A stretch of 64,000 nt of DNA, taken from assembly GCA_033032865.1 (NCBI GenBank), contig JAWHQI010000257.1, positions 2,837,001 to 2,901,000 of the forward strand, in the 5' to 3' direction. Under the pieces are notes generated by a model, which did not search any database, was not told the DNA's origin, and saw only the letters and a program-made list of their open reading frames with translations. Below are positions 31,765-43,688 of this stretch, one piece after another (positions within the stretch are counted from its first letter, which is position 1; each line of letters opens with the position of its first letter). The translations under genes were made by a program, and so were the position numbers. This DNA is from Dactylorhiza incarnata. Taxonomy: Eukaryota > Streptophyta > Magnoliopsida > Asparagales > Orchidaceae.

Positions 31765-32510
31765 GGCAAGCAGGGGGCAAGCCGCCTCCCTCGCTCGCCC
31801 CACTGCTTGGGCTAAGCGAGCAGGGGGCAGGCTGCCTCCCTCGCTCGCCCCCCTGCTGGGGCCAGGCGAGCAGGGGGCAGGCCTCCTCCCTCGCTCGCCC
31901 CCCTGCTGGGGCCGGGTGAGCAGGGGGCAGGCCGCCTCCCTCGCTCGCCCCCCTGCTGGGGTCGGGCGAGCAGGGGGCAGGCCGCCTCCCTCGCTCGCCC
32001 CCCTGCTGGGGTCGGGCGAGCAGGGGGCAGGCCGCCTCCCTCGCTCGCCCCCTTGCTGGGGCTGGGCGAGTAGGGGGCAGGCCGCCTCCCTCGCTCGCCC
32101 CCTACTGGGGCTGGGCGAGCAGGGGCAGGCCGCCTCTCTTGCTCGCCCCCTAGTGGGGCTAGGCGAGCAGGGGGCAGGCCGCCTCCCTCGCTCGCCCCCT
32201 ACTGGGGCTGGGCTAGCAGAGGGAAGGCCGCCTCCCTCGCTCGCCCCCCTGCTGGGGCTGGGCGAGCAGGGGGCAGTCCGCCTCCCTCGCTCGCCCCCCT
32301 GCTGGGGCTGGGCGAGCAGGGGGAGGCCGCCACCCATGCTCGCCCCCTCCTGGGGCTGGGCGAGCAGGGGGCAGGCCGCCTCCCTTGCTCGCCCCCCTCC
32401 TGGGGCTGGGCGAGAATGGGGCAGGCCGCCTCCCTTGCTCGCCCCCCTCCTGGGGCTGGGCGAGAAGGGGGGCAGGCCGCCTCCCTCGCTCGCCCCCTCC
32501 CCTCCTGGGT
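31765..32510. repeat. 50-bp GC-rich minisatellite, about 15 copies
   Basis: Each unit reads GCCGCCTCCCTCGCTCGCCC, then CCCTGCTGGGG, then a GGGCGAGCAGGGGGCAG-type end. Long proline/alanine/glycine-rich open frames on both strands are by-products. A related array lies at 35170-35520. Confidence 0.9.
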
Positions 32511-32829
32511 CCGCCCAGAAACTCTCCCGCTCCTATCCTTGCCTGGGGCGGTGCTAAAAAATACTGGCCTAGAGACATCTTGGGTCCCAGGGACCCACTC
32601 GGCGAATACAGGGTTGTACACAATCCCCGCTCTTTGCGAGCTTGTTACAAGCTCAGAAAGAACGTCCAACCCTGCATATTCGGCGAGTGCCGCTGAGTGG
32701 AGTTGAAAAGAATCCACACCATCCCAAGAACAATTTACTTAGCCTCCCAGAGAGGCTAACCTACCCTGCCGTCCAGTGAGAGCCCGGTCAGTGGAACCAT
32801 CTCGGGAGAAAAAATTTACTTAGCCTCCC
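32511..32829. other. Internal DNA of the gag-only element, no gene
   Basis: Unique-looking sequence between two arrays. The open frames crossing it are extensions of array frames. Confidence 0.4.
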
Positions 32830-34030
32830 TTATGGGTCAACCTGCCCTGCTGGCTAGTGAGAGTCCGGTTAGCGGAATCATCCCGGGGCTAAGTACTTTA
32901 AAAAACTTCCGGCCACCGAGCGATCCTCGGCCCTGCGAGCTTGGTAGGAACCTAGTCAGCGGGCCAGCATCGGGGCTAAGTACTTCAAAAACCTTCCAGC
33001 CACGGAGTGATCCTCGGCCCTGCCAGCTTGGTGGGAGCCTGGTCAGCGGGCCAGCATCGGTGCTAAGTACTTCGAAAAACTTCCCGCCACCGAGCGATCC
33101 TCGGCCCTGCCAGCTTGCTGGGAGCCTGGTCAGTGGGCCAGCATCGGGGCTAAGTACTTTGAAAAACTTCCGGCCACCGAGCGATCCTCGATCCTGCCAG
33201 CTTGTGGGAGCCTGGTCAGCGGGCCAGCATCAGGGCTAAGTACTTTGAAAAACTTCTGGCCTTCGAGCGATCCTCAGCCCTGCCAGCTTGGTGGGAGCCT
33301 AGTCAGCGGGCCAGCATCGGATCTAAGTACTTTGAAAAATTTCTGGGCACTGAGCAATCATTGGCCCTGCCAGCTTGGTGGGAGCCTAGTCAGAGATCCA
33401 GCATCGGGGCTAAGTACTTTGAAAAACTTCCGGCCACCGAGCGATCCTCGGCCCTGCCAGCTTGGTGGGAGTCTGGTCAGCGGGCAAGCATCGGGGCTAA
33501 GTACTTTGAAAAACATCCGGCCACCGAGCGATCCTTGGCCTGTCAGCTAGGTGGGAGCCTGGTCAGCGGGAAAGCATCGGGACTTCCGGCCACCGAGCGA
33601 TCATCGGCCCTGCTAGCTTGGTGGGAGCCAGGTCAGCGGGTCAGCGTCGGGGCTATGTACTTTGAAAAACTTCTGGCCACCGAGCGATCATCGACCCTGT
33701 CAGCTTGGTGGGAGCCTGGTCAGCGGGTCAGCATCGGGGCTAAGTACTTTGAAAAAATTTTGACCACTGAGCGATCCTCGGCCTTGCCAGGTTGGTGGGA
33801 GCCTGGTCAGCGGGTCAGCATCGGGGCTAAGCACTTTGAAAAACTTTTGGCCACCGAGCGATCCTCGGCCCTGCCAGCTTGGAGGGAGTCTGGTCAGCGG
33901 GCCATCATCGGGGCTAAGTACTTTGAAAAACTTCCGGCCACCGAGCGATCCTCGGCCATGCCAGCTTGGTGGGAGCCTGGTCAGCGGGTCATCATCGGGG
34001 CTAAGTACTTTGAAAAATGTTTCATCACAT
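32830..34030. repeat. 87-bp tandem array, about 13 copies
   Basis: Units begin GGGGCTAAGTACTTTGAAAAA and carry CCGAGCGATCCTCGGCCCTG and a GGTGGGAGCCTGGTCAGCGG block. Starts at 32885, 32972 and 33059 show the 87-bp period. As 87 is a multiple of three, a 308-codon plus frame (33202-34128) stays open as 29-residue repeats (AKYFEKL...). This frame is antisense to the element and has no family match. Confidence 0.9.
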
Positions 34031-34197
34031 TAGTTATCATATTACATGCAAGAAAAACAAAGCCTGAAAGTAAACCATCGTACTACATGGACTTAAGGGT
34101 AGAAACGTTTCTGGTCATCACTGTTTAGCTCGGGACATCCCTTCTTTGTCTCCTACTCCCAGGAATGGTCCTCCTCGATCCCTACCAGTTATCGATG

Positions 34198-35060
34198 TTA
34201 CTGCATCAGACCCCTTGTCCCCCTTATTTCCAAAAACTCAGAGCAGGTGGACGTCGCGTGGCCTTCCTCCTGGTGAAAGTCACAGTAGGGTAACGCCACC
34301 CTATCCCCTCCTCTTCCTCTTCTTTCCGCTTTTCTGGCTCTCCTCCTTCCTCCCCAGACAATCGTCATGGCGTGCTGAGACGGGGGGAGGAGAGGTCTCA
34401 GGCCCTGCCTCCACCCTGGGTGGTCGGGTCTCTCCCCTTGGAAGTTCCCCTCTCCTTGGTCAAACTTTCTTTTGGGATCTTCCATGCTCCCTCTCTGTTG
34501 CCTTGCCTCCGGCTCACTCAGCTTGGCCAACCTCTTTGCGAACTTCGGGTTGGCCTCCTCTCCCACAATTTCTTCCGCCACCCTTTCCATCAATTCTTCG
34601 AAGGATAGGGGAGTCTTCTGCTTTAAGCTCATCTTTAAGAACCCCTCCCACAGCCCCACTATGAAGGCGAGCTGGAGGGTGAACCCGGTCACTTCCTGGG
34701 TGAGTAAGACCTCTTCCTGGAACCTGTCAACGTAGCGAGCCAGCGACTCTCTTGGCTCTTGCTTAATCTTGAAGAGTGCATCGACATCCTTTTTCCTCTT
34801 CATCGACGTCGAGAAGCGCGGCAGAAAACCTCAACGCAGATCCCCGAAGGCCCAGATATACCCCACGGGTAGCTAGTGGAACCAGTCCCTCGCCTTCTCC
34901 TTCAGGGTGGTGGCAAAGAGCCAACACTAGAAGGCGTCAGACATAGGCCTGATAGAGATCATGTCCTCAAACCACTGCATGTGCAGGACTGGGTCATCCT
35001 TGGCGGAGTAGTAAGACATCTCCGGCCCCCTGAACCCCTCTGGAACCAGGCCGAGAGGAT
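34198..35060 (-). pseudogene. Ty3-type gag (Retrotrans_gag domain) of the gag-only element, broken
   Basis: The longest open part is 34198-34803. It holds the gag core ESLARYVDRFQEEVLLTQ, a K-P-SFEELMERV block and a C-terminal zinc-knuckle-like YCDFHQEEGHATSTC. Upstream, on the minus strand, the reading continues through PEMSYYSAKDDPVLHMQWFE and TLKEKARDWF, conserved gag words, but with three in-frame stops. Gag would package element RNA and might be supplied in trans by relatives. As present it is a pseudogene. The acidic leader further upstream is expanded by the minisatellite at 35170-35520. Confidence 0.75.
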
Positions 35061-35169
35061 CAACTCACAAAAGGGACTTCCCTCGCCTGATCGGCGAGTG
35101 GTTCGCTCTCGTGGAGTGAGCTCGCAAGCCTCTGCGCTCGCTGGTCTACTGGAAATCCGCCGCCCGGGG

Positions 35170-35520
35170 GGGTCTCGCCCACCCACATCTGCTCGACCCC
35201 CTTTGGGGCGGGGCGAGTGGGGGTCGGATGCCTCCCTGCTCGCCCCCTGCTGGGCGAGTGGGGGTCGGATGCCTCCCCGCTCGCCCCCTTGGGGCTGTGC
35301 GAGTGGGGGAAGGCCGCCTCCCCACTCGCCCCCTTGGGGCTGGGCGAGTGGGGGAAGGCCGCCTCCCACTCGCCCCCTTGGGGCTGGGCGAGTGGGCGCA
35401 GGCCGCCTCCCCACTCGCCCCCTTGGGGCTGGGCGAGTGGGCGCAGGCCGCCTCCCCACTCGCCCCCCTTTGGAGGTCGGGCGAGTGGGGGCTGGATGCC
35501 TCCCCACTCACCTCTGCCGG
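35170..35520. repeat. 45-47-bp GC-rich minisatellite
   Basis: The unit is GGCCGCCTCCCCACTCGCCC, CCTTGGGG and CTGGGCGAGTGGG. It shares the GCCGCCTCCC...CTCGCCCCC...GGGGCTGGGCGAG core with the array at 31765-32510, so the same repeat has expanded at two places in one element. Confidence 0.85.
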
Positions 35521-35796
35521 CACCTCCTTCCTGGATTGCTGGCCGGGAGTGTTCTCGCCCATATGCTGGGGTGGGACCTCCAGACTGCCTCCTCTCTCGC
35601 ATATGCTTATCATGGCAAAAGCTAGCTACAAGGTCTGCAGGACCTCCCACTTGAAGTTTTCGAACATCTCCATCGTCACCACAACCACTGGCGGCTGCGA
35701 GTGGCCTGGGTCGGGTCCAACTCCTCCATCTCCAGCCATGGAGCTCAGCTTGAGATTTTCTGTGCTGGTCACTCTCCACGCTCATCGTACCATAAA

Positions 35797-36112
35797 TGTT
35801 GAAACCAATACTTGGTCTCTTGTGGAGTTCGGGGTCCCAAAAAAAGGGGGTGACCTCACACTTACTTCTCTCAAGGGAGAGCACTAGGTTGAAGACTTAA
35901 GGAACTAGGAACAAGACCGAGGGCTCAGTGAGGAGGTCCCACCACACACCCGGAAGATCTTAGAGTGCTTCCCCTCCCAAGCCAATACTGAGCTTGGGGC
36001 ACCTTTGGAGGCACTCTTCCCCCCACCAAAGAAACCTAGGGGAGAGTAACCCAAAGAGAGTGATGCACCAAAAGGTGCCCCCTTGGTCCTATTTATAGAT
36101 TCCTGAGCCTGG
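35797..36112 (-). repeat. 5' LTR of the gag-only element, first part
   Basis: Matches the LTR at 31332 from TGTTGAAACC to GATTCCTGAGCCTGG, where the solo LTR enters. The rest of the LTR is at 38913-39011. Confidence 0.8.
36108..36112. repeat. Target site duplication CCTGG (left)
   Basis: Repeated at 38908-38912. The uninterrupted LTR at 31332 has a single CCTGG at this point, confirming the empty-site sequence. Confidence 0.88.
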
Positions 36113-36486
36113 TGTAACGCCCCTGATTTTCATTAATTATTTTACGAGCCCGCTGTGACGTAATTTTGGCGTAAGGGCGTTACGTCAGCTCGTCTAGTAG
36201 TATGTTGAGCCTTAGCTTAGTTAAAGTATGTCTTGTAGATCGAGCGTGCGAGATTTCGCATCGTTTCGAGTTAAGGTAAAGATTTTGGGTGGAAATCAAG
36301 ATTTTAACTTCGGGAGGCTTTAGCCCGAGTTTGGCCCGTCGGAATTGAATTCTGACTTCGCCGTTGGATTCGTAGCGCCGTGTTTCAGTTAAGGTGCGAA
36401 TTTCGTAGAAAGCTGAGGTGATCTAGTTTCCCTCGCGGTTTTAAGTGAATGGGGGAATTAATTAATTAATTAATTAATTAGGTTTT

Positions 36487-36494
36487 TATATAAA
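36487..36494 (+). promoter_or_regulatory. Probable LTR promoter TATA box
   Basis: TATATAAA lies 375 bp into the solo LTR and is followed about 30 bp later by a pyrimidine-rich leader. This is the usual arrangement for a Pol II LTR promoter. Confidence 0.55.
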
Positions 36495-37024
36495 GCCTAA
36501 AATCCTCTTCCCCTATTCATCTTCTTCCTCCCTCGATCAAATCAGCCGCCGAGCGAAAGGGCGAGTGCGGAGCTTCGAGGAGCGTTCGATCGGCGATTTC
36601 TAGGGCTGTAGTAGTCGGAATCGCGTTTGGAGAGTAGATTTGGAAAGCTCTCGGCGAGATCTTCGTTCTAGCGGTAAGCTTTTCCCGTTTTATGGAATTT
36701 TTGGAGTTAGGGTAGTGACCTAACCCCTTCTTTTGACTCGAAAAGTTTCAGGAATCTGTGCTCGTGTGTTTCCCTAGCCGATCCATAGCTTTCGGAGCGG
36801 AGATCTTCGAGTTTGCAAGGTTTAAGGCAAGTGGCTTCCTCCTCCTCTTTGTTTGGTTAAAGTCGTGGTTTTTTTCTTTCTCCTGATAGATGCTTGGTGA
36901 ACTGTGGGCTCGTGTGTCGAGCGTCTTGTTTGATAGATAGAAAACCCTAATCTTCCCCCATCCGTAGTGTCAGAAATTTCCTCCCGGAAGGCACCACCGT
37001 TCCCAAATTTATCCGTTGATTGTC

Positions 37025-37320
37025 CTTCTCGAGAAGTCCTGGTAGTTTTCGAGAAGTTGTTTGAGCCAAGTTTTCGAGAAGACCCCTTGACCTCTCGAGA
37101 AATGCTTGATTTCTCGAGAAATTCCCCGCTGGAACCCCTTGACCTCTCGAGAAATGCTTGATTTCTCGAGAGCTTTCCCCGCTGGAACCCCTATACTTCT
37201 CGAGAAATCCCTTGTCCTTTCTCGAGAAATCCCTTGAGCTCTCGAGAAATCCCCTGATCTCTCTCGAGAAATCCCTTGTCCTCTCTCGAGAAATCCTTCC
37301 AGTTCCCGAGAAGTGCTGCC
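37025..37320. repeat. TTCTCGAGAA palindrome array
   Basis: About ten CTCGAG palindromes, mostly within TTCTCGAGAAATCCCTTG-like 20-25-bp units, plus several TTTTCGAGAAG variants. The reverse frame reads repeated Ser-Arg-Glu, which is not a gene. Confidence 0.85.
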
Positions 37321-38912
37321 TTGAATGTTGTCCTTCTTCTTCTCGATAAATGACAGTAAGAACTTTTTTTTGGGGTGACTTTTGTGTGGTTTCTGGTGGT
37401 GAGATTTCAAAATTTTGGACGGGGCTCTGCCCCGCACCCCGCAAGGGCTCTGCCCCTTGACCCCGCTCGCTGATCGGTCAGCGAGACCACCGCCAGGGGC
37501 GCTGCCCCTTGGACCCCGTTAGGGGCCCTGCCCCTAAGACCCCGCCAGGGGCGCGGCCCCTTGGAACCCCGCCCGGAACGCATGTGATTTCGTTGAGTTT
37601 TTGTGTTTGAATCTAGTGTCCCCTCGGGTGTACTTGGATGATTGTCAGTGACCCTTCGGTGCTCCTGATCTCGAATCCCTCTCGTTTGAACTTCTTTTTA
37701 CTCGTTGTGGTCTGTTAACATTTGAGTTACTCTTATGATTCATATTGATCGATGTGTACTTTGCCTTGACCCTATTTCTTAGGGCCTTCCAGTGATTATC
37801 CTTTCGGGCAGCGTCCCGTGTTTAATTAAAATTTAAGTAATAAGAACTACTGTCTTTAGCCTTACACAGTAGTTGTGTTTGGGGGACAGTGGGGGAAATG
37901 TTATAGCCTTGCACGGTAGTCGTGTTTGGGTGGTTGGGTCTAGTGGTACCCCCACCTGGTTTTGGGCTTTGGGTAGCGGAGGTAGTTAACCGCTCCCGTA
38001 TAATTTGAGCTGATCAGCCTCTTTAATTGATGAAACTAAATAAATGAAAGTGTTGTTCCTCTTTTGGTATTTAGTGCACTTGATGCTTGTTGACTCTTTG
38101 TTTAGAGCTCTCTTTCGGTAAATTTGGCTTGGGTTGGTACCCCTTATGCTTCGCTTGTTTTTCTGCTAGTTTTCTGCCACTTGTAATCCCTTGCTGAGGC
38201 GTTCTTTGTTTTATTGAATGCCTCAGGGTCAGAGCCGTAACGGCTAGTGGTGTAGCCTGAAGTTCAGAGTTTTAGTAGATGTTCACCCCGCTGCTGCGAG
38301 GTAGTTGTTTTTAGTTACTTCTTGTGCTCAGACATACTAGTTGGTGCCAATGGGTTAGTGTCATGTTGTTGACGCCCATTGTGCCCCTTTTTATACTTTA
38401 TAGTTTATTTGCCAGATTATGCCACTACTTTTAGATCTTGAGTATCTTATCCTCTGGGAATGATTTATGTTAGGTGCACTATAGTTATAAAATGGTTTTT
38501 CTTCATCCTCATTGCATTCTTTCTAACTGAAACCCTTAACTTTAAAGTCGCCTAAAGGTATTTTCTACTCTTACAGTACGCCTAGTTATGTGCATATCAT
38601 TTACTTCATGCTCCGTCAAACGCATACATGTAGGACTTTAAGTAAACTAAATCAAGTACTTTCCGCTGCAATAATATATACTTTCTCGGTGGACCAGTTG
38701 ATCCACGAACTGAGAGACACAGTTCTTATCTCAAAACCCCTAATAAATGATTTCAAATGATGACTTATCATATCATCATGTTTGTTTAGTTAAGTAATAG
38801 GTTCCCGCCTGAGCGTCTACAGTTGTCTCCTGTATGACGTGGCATCATGACGTGTATTTTCTCTTACTCTGATATTCTTAAATTCGGAGAAAATGCGGGT
38901 TGTGACACCTGG

Positions 38913-39011
38913 TCTGCCAATAGCCAGATTCTGGCCTTAGAGATTACGAAAATACCCCCCAAGTTTGGCCTGCCACCAGCCAAATCCTGCTGTTTCGAGA
39001 CGCTAAACGCA
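38913..39011 (-). repeat. 5' LTR of the gag-only element, second part
   Basis: Resumes exactly where 36112 stopped (TCTGCCAATAGCCAGATTCTGG) and runs to GCTAAACGCA. A few more bases (to 39018) may belong to it. Confidence 0.8.
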
Positions 39012-40309
39012 TACCCCATGTAAGACCCTCTTTTTTTTTCTTTTAAAACCGGGTCATACCGCCCAGAACCGCCGTCTTGCGGCGAGACCATTACACCCAA
39101 TGGTCCCCTCCACAATACGCTGATCCTGCCGTCTAATCAACATCATCCAGGCCAACCACAATTCATAGTAATAGAAGCAACAAGAAGAAATTAGTCCACA
39201 AATCACATTAAATATGTAAATCACATGCTTACAATGTTCATGATGAGAAAAAAAAGTAAAAGAGAGAAAGGGCTTATGCCCGGTACAAATCCAAACAAAG
39301 TATATAAACTCTCTCTCACTCTACATCTATGCGGAAGCTAATCAACTCTCAACTCTCGAACACCTGTCTTGTAGTAGAAGTAATGCGCGGCATAAGCTCC
39401 TCGTGTCCTGTCTCCTCTACTAGCTGGGGCTCCATCACCTTGTGTACCTACAGTCACAACCGACCGTTAGTCATAAAGACTAAGCCGATTTTGTCCTCAC
39501 CTCCCCCCGCGACTCCTAGGCACCGTGCGGGAGGAGGAAGCGGAGGACATCAAAGGGTAAATCAAAAGCAGGTGACAGTGGCGAGACTAGCAAGTATAAG
39601 ATACTAAACAAGTAATGAAAACATCTCTACTCTAGCAGGAGTATGTATAAAGGCAATAAGTAAAGAGCGGTATAAGTAAAAGAGCAGGTATAAGAAATAA
39701 GAGCATCTACGAAAGTAACCTTAACTTATATGCACACACACAAAGCACATAAGCTAAGGGATCTGGCAAGAAGTAAACTCATCGTATAAAAGATCCCACA
39801 CTAATTTATACGATGAGGTCTCTGTTTGTGCAGAAATGTTATGCTATGATGTGCAATGCAATGATGCAATGTTAGTATTATTATTTCATACACATGCAAC
39901 TCACCCACACGACTCTGTACGTACAGACCTTTAGTTCCCACTTTTCGGAGGTAGCTAACCTCTCGGGCACCTCCCGTCGTGGTCAAACGGTGGTAGAGGA
40001 GCGGGCGTCTCCTCACCTAGGTGGGTAAGTCACACTACCAGACCTAGGCCCAAACGTACGTTGTGATATCAGTACCCGGTACTCACGAGCTCCTGCGTAC
40101 TAAACTGAATTGGCCAGGCAGGGTTTAGGGAATTCGTCCCGTCGGACGCGCAGTAAAACAACCTGGCCCCAATAAAACCACTAGCACTACCGAGTCAACG
40201 AACTGCTGTCGGTGTGACGACTAAGACAGAACCGAAGACCCACCACATCTTATACACCAGCAATATGTATTAGCCATTTACTACCGAGCCTCCAGCTCGC
40301 AATTCTATA

Positions 40310-40990
40310 TCAACATTTATAAAGTAGAGCCTACCGCTCGCCAGGCTATACCAGCCTTATATTTAAAAATACGAGCCTACCGCTCGCTAGTCTACACTAG
40401 TCTTATCTTTAAGCTACGAGCCTACCGCTCGCTAGACTACACTAGTCTTAAATTTAAACTACGAGCCTACCGCTCGCTGGACTACACTAGTCTTATATTT
40501 AAACTACGAGCCTACCGCTCGCTAGACTACACTAGTCTTATATTTAAACTACGAGCCTACCGCTCGCTAGGCTATACCAGCCTTATATTTAAAACTACGA
40601 GCCCACCGCTCGCAGGACTATCCAGTCCTTCCTTATAACCCGAGCCTACCGCTCGCAGGACTATCCCAGTCTTTCCTTATAACCCGAGCCTACCGCTCGC
40701 AGGACTATCCAAGTCCTTCCTTATAACCCGAGCCTACCGCTCGCAGGACTATCCCAGTCCTTCCTTATAACCCGAGCCTACCGCTCGCAGGACTATCTCA
40801 GTCCTTCCTTATAACCCGAGCATACCGCTCGCGGGACTATCCCAGTCCTTCCTTATAACCCGAGCCTACCGCTCGCAGGACTATCCCAGTCCTTCCTTAT
40901 AACCCGAGCCTACCGCTCGCAGGACTATCCCAGTCCTTCCTTATAACCCGAGCCTACCGCTCGCAGGACTATCCCAGTCCTTCCTTATAA
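40310..40990. repeat. 45-bp then 44-bp tandem array
   Basis: The left units read GAGCCTACCGCTCGCTAGAC followed by TACACTAGTCTTATATTTAA (45 bp). The right units read CGAGCCTACCGCTCGCAGGA then CTATCCCAGTCCTTCCTTAT (44 bp). The two subarrays share GAGCCTACCGCTCGC and have clearly diverged from one ancestor. There is no spacer/repeat pattern of a CRISPR type. Confidence 0.9.
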
Positions 40991-42040
40991 AATGTTCCGG
41001 TTTGGGATGGAAGTTAACTTGTCATGTTCTCCTACTTAACTAGTCTTATCTATAATTTAGTTGATCTTAGAAGCTTTAGGGTTAGCCTTGGACTTCTGGA
41101 GGGTTTCCCGGTGAGGGGATCGCAGCGGTACTGAGAAGTGTGACAGGCTGACACCCCGAACTTCCTCTTCCCAAGGCACTTAATCTTGTTGGTATCTACC
41201 CCTTTTTACTTGATCCCCATTTTCCTCTCCACTTTCATTAAATCTCTAAGATGAGTTAATTTGGCACTTAGGAGTGGGGGAGTTCATTTGAACTCCAACA
41301 CCACCAACTGTGACCGGGTGCTGACTCTCCTGTCATCACATTCTAGCTCGAGTTCCCTTCTTCACCGAGGAACAACACACATACACTTAGCATTCTCAAC
41401 CTTACTTGGACCCACACTCCTATTCTTCGTCATCCTTAATCCAGGGTTTGCCTTAGATATTTCCCGACTTCTCGCTTGAGTTTTACCCTAAGATGGCTCA
41501 CCCGGCTAAGGGCAGTTCTTCATATGATCACTTAATACCGATGAGTTGTGTGTGGGGCCCTTGACAAGGTCTAACTTCCTTTTCTTATCATTGTAAATGC
41601 CTGCACTTATAGCTTTGCTAAACGCACCCCATTCCTTATTTCCCAAGATGGCCTTAGAGATGCTCTCCCTAATAATCTGAGTCTTTATTCAAGGAGTTAA
41701 TAATTCTATGTGTGAAGGTCAGTGGTGGTCTAAATCATATAAATCAGTTTTACTATTCGCAGTCCAAAATGAGATTGAGCTAGATTTGGCTCCTATGGTG
41801 TAATCTTGATCATATCATATCCAAATGAATTCCAATTATTACCATGGGTTTTCAATGAGTAGTGATCTAACAACCTCAAATCCTAATTTCATAAATTCTC
41901 CAGAGAAACTTAAATCTTAGTCTCTATTAAAATAGAAGGCGTGCAGGTACTGATTCATACATCGACCGAAAACTAATGATCTCCATAAATTCTGATAAAT
42001 TCACTGTGTCATAATATTGGTCTAAAAACCTCAAACCCCA
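40991..42040. other. LTR body, no gene
   Basis: Mixed sequence. The short frame at 41261-41479 has no family resemblance. Confidence 0.4.
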
Positions 42041-43030
42041 AATTTCACAATTTTACAGGAACTATTTAACCATAATTTTTATTTAACATAAATGTGGTGC
42101 AAATAGGGATTTACACATCAAGTAGTAGATTATGACCTCAATAAATTCTGGGAAAATTACCATGGCATAATACTGGTCTAAAAACACCAAATCCTAAGTT
42201 TCACATTTTTAACAGGAATATTTGACCATAATTTCTATTTAACATAAATGGGGTGCAAATAGGGATTTACACATCATGTAGTAGATTATGACCTCAATAA
42301 ATTCTGGGAAAATTACCATGGCATAATACTGGTCTAAAAACACAAAATCCTAAGTTTCACATTTTTAACAGGAATATTTGACCATAATTTCTATTTAACA
42401 TAAATGGGGTGCAAATAGAGATTTACACATCATGTAGTAGATTATGACCTCAATAAATTCTGGGAACATTACCATGGCATAATACTGGTCTCAAAACACA
42501 AATCCTGAATTTCACATTTTTAACAGGAATATTTGACCATAATTTCTATTTAACATAAATGGGGTGCAAATAGGGATTTACACATCATGTAGTAGATTAT
42601 GACCTCAATAAATTCTGGAAAAATTACCATGGCATAATACTGGTCTAAAAACACCAAATACTAAGTTTCACATTTTTAACAGGAATATTTGACCATAATT
42701 TCTATTTAACATAAATGGGGTGCAAATAGGGATTTACACATCATGTAGTAGATTATGACCTCAATAAATTCTGGGAAAATTACCATGGCATAAAACTTGT
42801 CTAAAAACACCGAATCCTAAGTTTCACATTTTTAACAGGAATATTTGACCATAATTTCTATTTAACATAAATGAGGTGCAAATAGGGATTTACACATCAT
42901 GTAGTAGATTATGACCTCAATAAATTCTGGGAAAATTACCATGGCATAATACTGGTCTACAAACACCAAATCCTGAATTTAACATTTTTAACAGGAATAT
43001 TTGACCATAATTTCTATTTAACATAAATGC
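42040..43030. repeat. 156-bp tandem array, about six copies
   Basis: The word GCATAATACTGGTCT (or a close variant) starts at 42165, 42321, 42477, 42632, 42788 and 42944, a 155-156-bp period. The units differ by only a few bases. They include a CCATGG and TTTAACATAAATGGGGTGC. Confidence 0.92.
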
Positions 43031-43688
43031 ACATTATTATGAAATCACAAAAGAAATACCATAAATAATCACTTATAAATTCTGATAAAATTACCATAGG
43101 CTTACATTAGCATCATAACCTACTGTGATTTATCTCAAATTTATCAGACATATAAAACCCCATTATTTGCACAAAAACTATAAAGGGCATAAATGTAATC
43201 TTAGCAACTTATATCATGAAATATTCCACAAAAATTCTCAAAAAATTCTTGCTGCCATAATATTGTAATTAAAGGCTAAACCCCAAGTTTCACTTCATTC
43301 TAAAATCATATGACCCCTTTTTAATTTCATAACTCAATTTAGGGGTAATATAGTAAATTCTATATCTTGGGATTTTTGTACCCAAAAATCCCCAAATACC
43401 TTTTGGGAAGGCATATTACTGCCATGGACCCATGTCCAACATCTCAAGCCATTGGGTCAACCCCCAAGGCTTGGGGCTCACTCCACCCCAAATTTGTTAA
43501 GGGCACACCATTAAGGTCTTTAGCCTAGCTCTTGCATGGCTCATAACTCCACATGCACACGGCCAAATGGTCTCAAATTTCTACCAGTGGTCTAGATATA
43601 TATAAAGAGCTTACCACCCAAATTTGGGGGTGTTTGGAGTTATACAACTCCATAAATACCAATTATTCACTTTTGCTAATAAATGAAA

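Larger units (their letters stand above)
36113..38907 (+). mobile_element. Solo LTR, 2795 bp, inserted in the gag-only element
   Basis: It starts TGTAACGCC, ends TTGTGACA and has the perfect duplication CCTGG. Near its start is the inverted pair TGACGTAA...TTACGTCA (about 36157-36187), which contains ACGT cores of the type bound by plant bZIP factors. A TATA box (TATATAAA, 36487-36494) is followed by a leader-like CTCTTCCCC...CTTCTTCCTCC segment, so the plus orientation is clear. Downstream lie the CTCGAG array (37025-37310) and a CTGCCCC/GGGGC GC-rich repeat (37420-37570). No internal coding region is present. Confidence 0.85.
31332..39011 (-). mobile_element. Gag-only LTR retrotransposon (TR-GAG-like), interrupted by a solo LTR
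   Basis: Direct repeats TGTTGAAACCAATACTTGG... start at 31332 and 35797. The right copy is split by the insertion at 36113-38907 and resumes to about 39011. Just inside the right LTR, on the minus strand, TGGTACGATGAGC resembles the initiator-Met primer site TGGTATCAGAGC. The only protein recognisable is a Ty3-type gag (34198-35060). The space that should hold pol (31750-34190) is filled by 50-bp and 87-bp tandem arrays. Flanks CGCCC and TACCC may be a diverged target duplication. Confidence 0.75.

Noticed and set aside
31756..32717. Proline/glycine/alanine-rich frames on both strands
   Set aside because: Products of the GC-rich 50-bp minisatellite.
33202..34128. A 308-codon plus-strand frame of 29-residue repeats
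   Set aside because: The 87-bp tandem unit is a multiple of three, so openness is automatic. It is antisense to the host element and ends soon after the array.
36947..37444. Ser-Arg-Glu-rich proteins resembling SR factors
   Set aside because: Reverse reading of the TTCTCGAGAA palindrome array inside a solo LTR.
40310..40990. CRISPR-like regular repeats
   Set aside because: The whole unit is conserved, with no variable spacers and no cas genes; this is a simple tandem array in a plant LTR.
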